A stretch of DNA of 64,000 bases from Sacculina carcini (Eukaryota > Arthropoda > Thecostraca > Sacculinidae). Where the stretch lies: assembly GCA_916048095.2 (NCBI GenBank), contig OU696576.1, forward strand, positions 5,685,664-5,749,663, given 5' to 3'. Positions 13,701-21,330 of the stretch are shown here, piece by piece. The notes beneath the pieces are model-generated. The model was not told the DNA's origin. It saw only the letters and a program-made list of their open reading frames with translations, and searched no databases. Made by a program: the position numbers and the translations under genes. Each line of letters begins with the position of its first letter. Positions within the stretch are counted from its first letter, which is position 1.

Positions 13701-15566
13701 CACTGTTTATACCTTATTTTGCTCTATTTTGCACGTTTTCGCGCCTTTGCAAATTACTGCGCTATACCAAATGTATTACATGGTTTGTTTGTTTGTTATT
13801 TGTTTGTGTATTAAGCACGTACGAGCGGAATATATATGAGCGAAATATTGAGTAAGAACTATAATATTAATTTGGACCATCACGAGATGTTAGCGTTTGA
13901 ATCTTGTGTGTGTGTGTGTGTTGAGGCGTTGTGCGGCGCGTGGAGGGCGGGAGCGCTGACGGTCGACTATTTCGGCAGCTGGCTGCGCGGCCAGAACGAG
14001 GAACTATTGGCTCTCGAGCGAGATTCCACCCCTGCCGGCTGGAATATTGAGTGGAACAGGTGCTCACTGACCACCCCAGGCGCTGTTGTTTCGTGTTCAA
14101 GGAGTGTTGTGCGGTACTTTCTTGTTTATTGTGTTAAATATTGTTGTGTCAAAGTACTTCTTGTCTCAGTAAGCAGAGCCTTGCGACTAAATCTATGGCG
14201 CAGTTACCGAGCAGCTCAGCGGCTACGACACTGGAGACTCGAGCGAGGGGTTCACGGTTCAAATATATCCGTTTTTTGGACGTATTTTCCCATGTCTAAC
14301 ATTAGTTATCGGTGTTGACGCGAAAATGGCGGGGCACGTTAATAGCTCTCATAATTCTGACATGTGCACTTGAGGGTTGAGTTGCCAATGTGTGATTGGT
14401 TGGCAGTGAGCGTGGCTGCTACAAGTACACAGATCAACGCACTGCAGCTGTTTGCTGGGAGTATCCGCTGAACGGTGGTCGTTCTCCGGACGTCACCAAG
14501 AACGACTGCGGCGCAGGTGTGTGGTTATAGGTCCAACTGTGTGTCACAGCCTCGTGTGGCGCGATTCATACCATTCTGCTAGGCATAGCGGATAAATACG
14601 ACCATCCGAAACAAATTCATCGCCAGTAGGTAACCTTGAAGACCTTGGAATAGTTCTTCAGGAACTATTTCAAGGTCTTCAAGGTCTTCAATTTCTTTAC
14701 TTCAGGGTGAAATAAATCTTCAGGATTGATATGTATTTCTCCGAATTTAAAATCAATTATTGGCATTTGACACTGGTACTCGAATTTGGCCCCATTTTAC
14801 ATTGCACGAGTGCGTTGCATATTCTTCCTTTTGTATTTGTGCACACTTGTGTACAGGTGCAGACGAAGCCAGCCTAGACAGCCCGGCTTCTCGAGGTAGC
14901 GACGTGACGGTGCCCACGGTCGAGTGCCGACCGGCCGGATGGACGTCGCCCCAGACACAGTCGACATCACAACATACGCCGGACACGCGCACGCCAGACC
15001 ATGCCACGTGTCTCGATGCTGAAGAGAGAGCGGTGGAGCAAGATGGCAGCGACGGTGCGATGTCCTCTGCTCTGTCCAGCGCCGGTGGATCTCATCACAT
15101 CATGTCGGCCGAGTTGGACTCGTTCTACTCAGAGGTGGGCATGTTAGAGACTGCGGCTACACAGCCCCCCGTCGACGACGTCACTCCGCCGACATCGCCC
15201 CTCATCGCCGTCGATGATACTGCTACGCTGGAGCGGCGGCAACACCACGTGGAGCGACCACCGGCCGCGCAGACGCCACCACCACCAGCAGCAGCGGCGA
15301 CAACCGCCGTTGCCAAGAAAAAGAAAAAGGTGGGGTCGGTTTGAGTGTCGCGTGCAGTGTCATCGTAATTTTATCTTCCGTTGTTGGTGCTCCAATAATT
15401 GTAACGTTATGAGTTATATCCAGAGTAATACGGGGCTGATTTGACTTGATTGTCCTCGGGCGCGTGTGTGTTGCAGAAGGCACTGTCGTCGACCCTGACG
15501 CTGAAGAAACGAGGCGTCGACAAAATGGTGGCCAAGTGGCAGTCGGTGCAGAAGCAACTGCAGTGA
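4316..15566 (+). CDS. FNBP4: Formin-binding protein 4 homologue (two WW domains)
   Basis: Exons by phase-matched GT/AG sites: 4316-4370, 4781-5021, 5397-7024, 7559-7674, 13926-14059, 14407-14516, 14857-15329, 15477-15566 (2,847 nt, 948 aa). WW1 is at residues about 41-64 (W41, YYW 53-55, W64), followed by a proline run. Exon 3 encodes a long acidic, Ser/Ala/Gln-rich region. The conserved FNBP4 core SSKLRFLGG, then the WRAGAL-type segment, precedes WW2 (W719, Y730, Y732, W742, P745), which is split by an intron. The last exon gives a KMVAKWQSVQKQLQ helix and stops at once, so the C-terminal tail of vertebrate FNBP4 is missing. FNBP4 is a nuclear WW protein that binds proline-rich ligands such as formins. 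The first exon is the weakest call: a 4306 acceptor could make it internal, with more N-terminal exons upstream. The family assignment is firm. Confidence 0.85.
4642..4715. repeat. (TA)n microsatellite in FNBP4 intron 1
   Basis: About 36 TA units between exon 1 and the WW1 exon. Confidence 0.95.
8126..10373 (-). pseudogene. LINE ORF2 (endonuclease end, linker, reverse transcriptase), frameshifted
   Basis: Three consecutive minus-strand frames carry the protein: 10373-9201 (EN C-terminal part with SDH, then linker and fingers of the RT), 9087-8746 (palm with GVPQGS) and 8908-8126 (palm YADD, thumb and C-terminal segment). At least two frameshifts separate them. It lies antisense to FNBP4 within intron 4 and cannot make a full enzyme. 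Confidence 0.8.
10886..11751 (-). pseudogene. LINE ORF1 (Gag-like, CCHC zinc knuckles), broken
   Basis: The N-terminal part (11751-11554) and the zinc-knuckle part (11413-10886) are in different frames. Two CCHC boxes are visible. Zinc-knuckle ORF1 proteins of this kind bind element RNA. Frameshifts indicate decay. Confidence 0.7.
12120..13830 (+). mobile_element. 5'-truncated LINE, reverse-transcriptase half, sense to FNBP4
   Basis: The open stretch 12140-13009 holds the RT fingers (SSYRPISLLP), palm (SAFDFVNHSIL, then SGVPQGSLLGPLLF), YADD near 12658 and the SQIRNLGVQFD segment, ending at a premature stop. The C-terminal segment resumes at 13169-13495 in another frame. The motifs are clearly related to the minus-strand copy in the same intron, so both belong to one LINE family or close sisters. 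The endonuclease and ORF1 are missing, as expected for 5' truncation. The 3' end near 13830 is approximate. Confidence 0.8.
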
Positions 15567-15750
15567 AATCGTGTGCATGTGCTGGCTGATACATGGCTCA
15601 CACCAATCATCCGTGTGTTTGCAGTCGTTAGTTTGGCGTTACATTGTCTGTTTTAGATGAATTGCAGCGGTAGTTCGGTGACCCTGGAACAAGGTGATAA
15701 CCTGTATCGCCCACATATTCTGGCATAAAACCACAAACTGGATCAATAAG

Positions 15751-15819
15751 AGAACGTAATGTGATAATACAGTGTATGTGGTTGATGAACCACATTATAC
15801 ACTGCGTTATGTTCTCAAG
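15751..15819. repeat. Imperfect hairpin between convergent FNBP4 and RPS13
   Basis: Arms beginning gagaacgtaat and ending gttatgttctc pair around a gatg loop, with an inner CAGTGTAT...ATACACTG stem and a small bulge. It lies in the 3' flank shared by the two convergent genes. It may be a small MITE remnant or a transcript-end structure. Confidence 0.65.
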
Positions 15820-15951
15820 TGGGTAGGATAGTTGTTTCCATACGGGACATTCATGTAAGATACCATATTATGAGACGTTTTGAAAGGGACATTTCGTCGT
15901 ACGAGAGAACATTTCTCGAGCGACGGCCCCTGATAATCAACATCATGTCAC

Positions 15952-15976
15952 ATTAAATACACAGAATATATTTATT
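15952..15976. promoter_or_regulatory. Facing poly(A) signals of FNBP4 and RPS13
   Basis: ATTAAA on the plus strand at 15952-15957 and AATAAA on the minus strand (tttatt at 15971-15976) sit within 25 bp. The minus-strand signal begins 11 nt past the RPS13 stop. The plus-strand one is a candidate end for FNBP4. If both are used the two transcripts would overlap slightly. Confidence 0.5.
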
Positions 15977-15986
15977 GACGGTCAAA

Positions 15987-17491
15987 TCAAGCAACAAGAG
16001 CTGAAGCGGTGGCTGCCGCATATTTCCACGTGGGAGGCAGCGTTTGCTTTTTCTTGTAGTAGCGCGCCAGTCTATGGATGCGAGACTCGATGAGAATCAG
16101 ACGGAACTTGGAATCCTTGTCCTTCCTGCAAGCATTGCAAAATGACAGGTGTTGACAATTTGGGATATCTGATATTAGTGTATTACAAACATGACAGTCA
16201 ATCAAGGAGTGATAAAAACAAGCAATACAATGCAGAAATCAATAGCATAGTCTGGCCCAGCGGTAGTGTCTGGTGATATCTGCTCGTGAATTTGCAACGA
16301 ATATAAAAATGAGACATACACTTAAAACAGTCAAACCTGAATTTCTCCAGATGCTTGCGGATGGCAACTGCCTTCTTGATCATGCAGTGCAAATCCTCGG
16401 GAATCTCAGGTGCCAGGCCCTTGCTCTTGAGAATGCGAAGTATCTTATTGCCGGTGACGAAGCGGGTCTGCGCTACTCCCAACGTATCGCGCAGAATCAC
16501 ACCTGCAGTAGCACAAGACACAACACGCTCCGCTATCGCCTCGTACGCCACAGAAACCACCCTGGCCGTTCAACCCGCGATTATACTGCATAACTACTTT
16601 GATCACTTCAGAGTAATATGGAGTTAAATTTTAAACCGCAATACTCACGAAAAATGGCCAATGACACAAAAACATACATTTCGATCGTACACAATCACGA
16701 AAACTAAACTATTTCCTAATGTGAACTAAATAGTTGAGTAATAGAATGGTAAATAGTGATTCTTTGCAACTGTTTACAGTGAAAACGACTATACCATCCA
16801 ATATTAGCAGAACACGGAGTGTGAATGAATGCGAGGGTTTGTGAATGAATTTGTCGTGTACATAACATGCAATGTATCGTGTAATAATTTGGAGTAAGTG
16901 CACTGATATATAAAATTGACTGTACACATGTATAAACACAGCGACGTGTATATGCAGGTAGAAGCAGGTCATTTGGGTGTCAACAAAAGACACTCTTGTA
17001 TGCTTAAGATTAAAATACACATCAGGGAGTGCCGTTGGCCATACTCCCGCCTCTGATCTGATCCAACTGTATAAGAAGAACCCACCAATTTCCGACGGTG
17101 TGTGGCCCTTTCGCGCCAGTTTGTAGCAATGTTCCTTCACATCCTCCGGCAGGAGCTTCAGCCAAGTGGGAACAGAGCGGCGGTACGGCAAAGCTGAACG
17201 GGATATACCCTTTCTAACAGCAAACAGTAAAACCAAAAAATGTAAGATATCTAACTAATTTCTCACAGGAAACGAACAACCAGTATCATAGTAAGTAATT
17301 CAAAACCTAACGAGGCGATAACGGAATAAGAAACCAAAAAAACCACAACGCAGAAACAAACGCTGCACCGCCAGCACCTAGGCATGTGCGACCACCCTCG
17401 TTATCATTATCAAACATATAGCGACCAATTAACACAAAGGGTACTTATATCTTACATAAATTAATTACCCGGGATAGTGCATACGACCCAT
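15987..17491 (-). CDS. RPS13: 40S ribosomal protein S13 (uS15)
   Basis: Four exons on the minus strand: 17469-17491, 17086-17213, 16337-16502, 15987-16125. They sum to 456 nt, giving 151 aa, exactly the usual eukaryotic RPS13 length. Exon 1 encodes MGRMHYPG. Later exons carry the family signatures [65 protein letters not shown] and the ASALVA terminus. It is a component of the small ribosomal subunit and acts in the cytoplasm. Intron positions and phases are clean (2, 1, 2). Vertebrate RPS13 introns host U14 snoRNA; I did not find a convincing C/D snoRNA here. The gene has more ordinary 3' splice sites than its neighbours. Confidence 0.97.
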
Positions 17492-17749
17492 GACTGCAAA
17501 TTTGCGCCCCCGACAAACACAATCAAAAGCCAACAGGAAGTACTCGTGTTTGGTCACAATTGACCACATTGAATGCTTGCTATTTTAAGTTATTTGATCA
17601 TGCAGAAAAACTGGGAAAAACTAAAATTTTTGATGTTTCTTCAGATTTGAAGTATGAATTGAATTTTTGTTTCTAAATTTTATGATTTCCGAAATATAAA
17701 TTCTAAATTATAAGCCTCCTGAGTCATCACGGGAAGCGGTGCATCAAGC

Positions 17750-17906
17750 TGTGGGCCGACGGTAATAGCGCCATCTGTTGGCCGGGTTTTAATCCGGTGT
17801 AGTGTTTCATGTCATTGACTTGTATGTATGTTCGTGTGTTGTCATTGAGCCTTGTGTGCGTAATAATATCAGTTGTGTTCTGTCTGCATGTTTGACGGTT
17901 GCTACA
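17750..17906 (+). repeat. 5' LTR
   Basis: 157 bp, begins TGTGGGCCGACGG and ends GGTTGCTACA; identical to the 3' copy at 20004-20160. Confidence 0.95.
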
Positions 17907-17907
17907 G

Positions 17908-17919
17908 TGGTGACCCCGA
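17908..17919 (+). promoter_or_regulatory. Primer binding site, tRNA-Trp type
   Basis: TGGTGACCCCGA lies one base past the 5' LTR. It is the reverse complement of the usual 3' end of tRNA-Trp including the CCA tail, and would prime minus-strand DNA synthesis. Confidence 0.85.
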
Positions 17920-17935
17920 ATACAGTCCTCCTTAA

Positions 17936-19936
17936 ATGGACGACATTTCAGACAATTTCATCACCGGCGCATCTGCACATGCGTCGTCTGTCAGTGCTCC
18001 GTCAATGGAGAATATTCCAGAGCTTGTTGTGGCTGTACGTGTCGAACTACCAACGTTCGATCCAATGGACGTCGATACATGGATTGCTATGTCCGACAAT
18101 TTAATGGCGGATGCTGGCATCACGGTGCAGACCACCATGATGAGGAAGGTGCTGGCTAAATTACCAGCGTCGCATTTCCGCATGGTGAAGGACCTGGCCA
18201 CGGCAAGTCCTCTTCCGTCTGACTGCTACACGCAGCTGTGCGCTCGATTGAAGAAGCGTCTTCAGCTCACCCCAGCTGAGCGACTGAGGCGGCTGAACAG
18301 CTTGCCTGCCGAATTGGGATCACGCAGGCCCTCAGAGTTGTTTGCTGACATCGAGATTTTGTATCCGAACGATATAGAGCACGAGATAATCGTCGAGACA
18401 TTTTTGGGCCGTCTGCCCCCTGCACTTCGGCTGCTGTGCCGTGAGTGGCTTAAAAAAATGTCTTTGGTAGAAGTCGCCGTTAAAGCAGACACATATCATC
18501 AACTCACACAGACAGTGTCAGCGACTATTCACGACTCCGGACCCGATGATGGTTCTGCAGTGGTCTCATCAACTCGCCAAGCTCAAGCACGTCTAGCGAA
18601 GCCAGCCGCCAGCAATCGTCAAGCGACATCAGATCGTCGTTCAGCGTCGTCCACGTCAGACATCTTTGTCAATCGCTGGTGCAGAAACCATCGACAATGG
18701 GGACCTGCGGCTCGCAAGTGTACAGGCACGTGCACATTCGCCATCGATGCAGGGAAACGCACACCACAGCCGGCACTAGTGGCGGTGACTGGTTGCAATT
18801 CCACGTGCCACTTGCTTCACGTCACTGATCGCAGCGGCCGTCGCTACCTCGTCGACAGCGGCAGCGAAGTGTCACTGCTGCCCGCCACATGCTCACGTGA
18901 CACCCCGCTGTCTGCACCAGTACTCCGCGCGGCAAACGGCTCGACAATCCCCGTCTACCAGCGTGATTTCCGCCTTGAGGTTGACCTGTGCCTCGGCAGG
19001 ATCTACCCGTTCAAGTTTTTGGTGGCGGGTGTGCCTTCACCAATTCTGGGAGCTGACTTCCTCCGCGAGTACGGCTTGGTGGTAGACCTGCGCGGCCGCC
19101 GCCTGATCGACAGCGTCACTCACTTGTCCACGGTCAACAGACACACAGGGACGCTGCCTCATCCCGACGTGGCTCATGTCAGTGCGGCACAACATACGGC
19201 CTACGACGGCGCCGGCTTCGAAGGTGTGCGCAGAAGCGACTCATTCCGCCGTCTGTGCGCACCACCAACAGGTTTCCCAGGTATAAATTTACCGGGTGTG
19301 GAACACCGAATCCTCACTAAAGGTGCACCTGTTCACGCGCGCTCCAGGCGGCTCATGCCTGGTAAGATGGCTGCAGCGAGGCGTGAGCTCGACGAGCTGC
19401 TCGATCGCGGCATCCTCGTCCCCTCATCACCAGCCGAACTAGTCTTTGGCGAACCGCTGCGACTACCCGGGCAGTTCTTCTCACCGGCAGAGACGCAGCC
19501 GACCACAGAGACTGTCCGTCGTCTGAACAATGCCATGTCCCGCCTGCGTCCCGTGCCGACCGCCTGGCATTGTCGTCACGAACAGAACCGGCCGTTTGTC
19601 TCTCCTGACCTCTCTACAGCGACGCATGTGTTCGTGAGGGTGGACGCCCACAAACCACCGCTTACACCGCCGTACCAGGGCCCGTACGCCATCATCAGCC
19701 GCGGCAGCAAAGCGTTCGTGCTGGACCGAAGAGGCCGCCAAGAGACAGTCGCTGTGGATAGACTGAAACCAGCATATCTTGAGAGGGCCACCGACACATA
19801 CCCAGTGAGCAAACCCGCCACTGAACCGACACCTGGCCCTACCGCGGTGCCGACACCTGCTCCACCTGTCCATGCGCCAAGTATCGTATGGTCTCGTCGT
19901 GACAGGCCTATTAGACCACCGGCGCGTTTTACATAA
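17936..19936 (+). CDS. Gag-protease fused to integrase C-terminus (RT, RNase H and IN core deleted)
   Basis: The 666-aa frame has, in order: an N-terminal Gag/capsid-like region (residues 1 to about 200); a CHCC-type motif around residue 245 (CRNHRQWGPAARKCTGTC); an aspartic protease with VDSGSEVSLLPA (active Asp about residue 307); the spacer that normally leads into the reverse transcriptase (about 455-499, ending GILVPSSP); then, from about residue 500, AELVFGEPLRLPGQFF, which in intact Gypsy elements lies after the integrase core; and the integrase C-terminal barrel (YQGPYAIISRGSKAFVLDR) with a basic, Pro-rich tail. Some 2 kb of pol is missing, yet the reading frame is preserved across the join at about 19430. 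The start codon is the first ATG after the primer site. The product could supply capsid and protease but no polymerase. Confidence 0.88.
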   Translation: MDDISDNFITGASAHASSVSAPSMENIPELVVAVRVELPTFDPMDVDTWIAMSDNLMADAGITVQTTMMRKVLAKLPASHFRMVKDLATASPLPSDCYTQLCARLKKRLQLTPAERLRRLNSLPAELGSRRPSELFADIEILYPNDIEHEIIVETFLGRLPPALRLLCREWLKKMSLVEVAVKADTYHQLTQTVSATIHDSGPDDGSAVVSSTRQAQARLAKPAASNRQATSDRRSASSTSDIFVNRWCRNHRQWGPAARKCTGTCTFAIDAGKRTPQPALVAVTGCNSTCHLLHVTDRSGRRYLVDSGSEVSLLPATCSRDTPLSAPVLRAANGSTIPVYQRDFRLEVDLCLGRIYPFKFLVAGVPSPILGADFLREYGLVVDLRGRRLIDSVTHLSTVNRHTGTLPHPDVAHVSAAQHTAYDGAGFEGVRRSDSFRRLCAPPTGFPGINLPGVEHRILTKGAPVHARSRRLMPGKMAAARRELDELLDRGILVPSSPAELVFGEPLRLPGQFFSPAETQPTTETVRRLNNAMSRLRPVPTAWHCRHEQNRPFVSPDLSTATHVFVRVDAHKPPLTPPYQGPYAIISRGSKAFVLDRRGRQETVAVDRLKPAYLERATDTYPVSKPATEPTPGPTAVPTPAPPVHAPSIVWSRRDRPIRPPARFT

Positions 19937-19987
19937 TTGTGTTGGTTTTATAATCATAGTTATTTTTCCTGCTATTTTCGGTGCTCG

Positions 19988-20003
19988 ACACCTGGGGGGA
20001 AGC
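19988..20003 (+). promoter_or_regulatory. Polypurine tract
   Basis: The run ggggggaag abuts the 3' LTR and is the expected primer for plus-strand synthesis. Confidence 0.7.
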
Positions 20004-20160
20004 TGTGGGCCGACGGTAATAGCGCCATCTGTTGGCCGGGTTTTAATCCGGTGTAGTGTTTCATGTCATTGACTTGTATGTATGTTCGTGTGTTGTCATT
20101 GAGCCTTGTGTGCGTAATAATATCAGTTGTGTTCTGTCTGCATGTTTGACGGTTGCTACA
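20004..20160 (+). repeat. 3' LTR
   Basis: 157 bp, identical to the 5' LTR by eye; followed by the AAGC target duplicate. Confidence 0.95.
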
Positions 20161-20164
20161 AAGC

Positions 20165-21330
20165 TAACATTTTTTTTTATCATATCAAGGTATACAAATA
20201 TTGGTATAATTATACAAAAGAGTTATTCTATATGTCATATTGCTAAAGCAATGCGCTCATGAACAAAACAAAGCCTGAAAAACATAATAAAATATGCGAC
20301 AATTCTGGCAGCCTATAATCATATTCCAATTGCGACAACGGCCATCTTCAGCATCATTGTTTAGAAATAGACGGCTGAGGGAATAAGGTGATTGGATGTG
20401 AGCTAAATAACATTTATAATAACGTACGACTTGTTTTATTGGTTCTTCCATCAACCAGAACGTTTGTTTTTTGTTAGGTTGCGAGGTTCCATGAACTATC
20501 TTCAGTGCTGGAGAAAATTGCGTTTTTTCATTTGGCTTGAGGTTTTTTTGAATAGCGCAGTTTATGAGCGGGCATATTTGTTGGTACCGGGATGAATGTT
20601 TGAAGAGTCGACATTGGAGAGCATATATTGGTTTCCCTTGACGTGCATGTGAACATTCAGGTTGCGTCGAGCGTAGATTATAAACATGTATATTCGCAAT
20701 GAGTGGATGTGTATCGTGCAGCTATTTAGGAACATACAGTACATGTATGCTCACGGGTATATGCAGATAGGAGACGGTTGAGGATAAGTGATTGGGCCAG
20801 TGTGCATGTGAAACAGATTGCTCGGGTGCGAGGTAAATACGAAACACAATGTGAGTGTGATAGCTTATGATGATGCCATATAGTTTTAAGACGAGGACGG
20901 TAAGAGTTTGGAGAACCAAGTGGACGCGTTAATGGTTGTAAGGAATTGAAGGAGAAATGGGGTGATATTGGGTCATCTGGAAGTGTGCGTTTGGATTTGT
21001 TGTGTGTGGAGGGGCTATGAAAGAGTTTTCAAAGAAAGTGTGATATGTTAAATGAAACGGCACTAAACGATCCGGGCTATTCATTGGGCTGTGGCTGGTG
21101 TTTCATCTCGTGTCTATTCAACATACTAATGCACTCGAATAATAATAAAATGTAATATAATATATAAGTGAAATATTAAACATATTCATATCTGCAGATT
21201 GATGTTGTGTTATGTTTATTGGTGTACTGTGTTTCACGTTTTTGTTTTACCGTTGTGCACGATTACGCAAGTGTTTGTGTGTATGGAAGGTTTGAAGCCG
21301 GGCCCTGATCGTATATAATCAGCTAGAGAC
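20165..21330. other. Intergenic stretch upstream of PHRF1
   Basis: No coding frame, RNA gene or repeat was recognised. It must contain the PHRF1 promoter, but no core element can be placed reliably; TATA-like strings near 21311 lie too close to the start codon for a normal leader. Confidence 0.5.

Larger units (their letters stand above)
7675..13925 (+). other. FNBP4 intron 4, LINE-filled
   Basis: This intron separates the SSKLRFLGG exon from the WRAGAL/WW2 exon. It starts gtgagt and ends in a TG run followed by ttgag. Most of it is two degraded LINE copies, one on each strand; the remainder is AT-rich and featureless. In vertebrate FNBP4 the two flanking protein segments are close together, which supports the join. 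Confidence 0.75.
17746..20164 (+). mobile_element. Ty3/Gypsy LTR retrotransposon, CsRn1-like, internally deleted
   Basis: Two 157-bp LTRs (17750-17906 and 20004-20160) look identical base for base, start TG and end CA, and are flanked by a 4-bp duplication AAGC (17746-17749, 20161-20164). One base after the 5' LTR is TGGTGACCCCGA, complementary to the 3' end of tRNA-Trp. A G/A-rich polypurine tract precedes the 3' LTR. The body is one open frame of 666 codons. A tRNA-Trp primer together with a CHCC-type Gag motif fits the CsRn1 clade. Most of pol is missing, so the copy depends on a full-length relative to move. Identical LTRs indicate a recent insertion about 260 bp upstream of the RPS13 start codon. 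Confidence 0.93.

Noticed and set aside
16126-17085. U14-type snoRNA in RPS13 introns
   Set aside because: Vertebrate RPS13 hosts it, but I found no C/D boxes with the expected rRNA-complementary stretch on the minus strand.
21311-21318. TATA box for PHRF1
   Set aside because: The tatataat string is only about 15 nt before the start codon, too close for a normal core promoter and leader.
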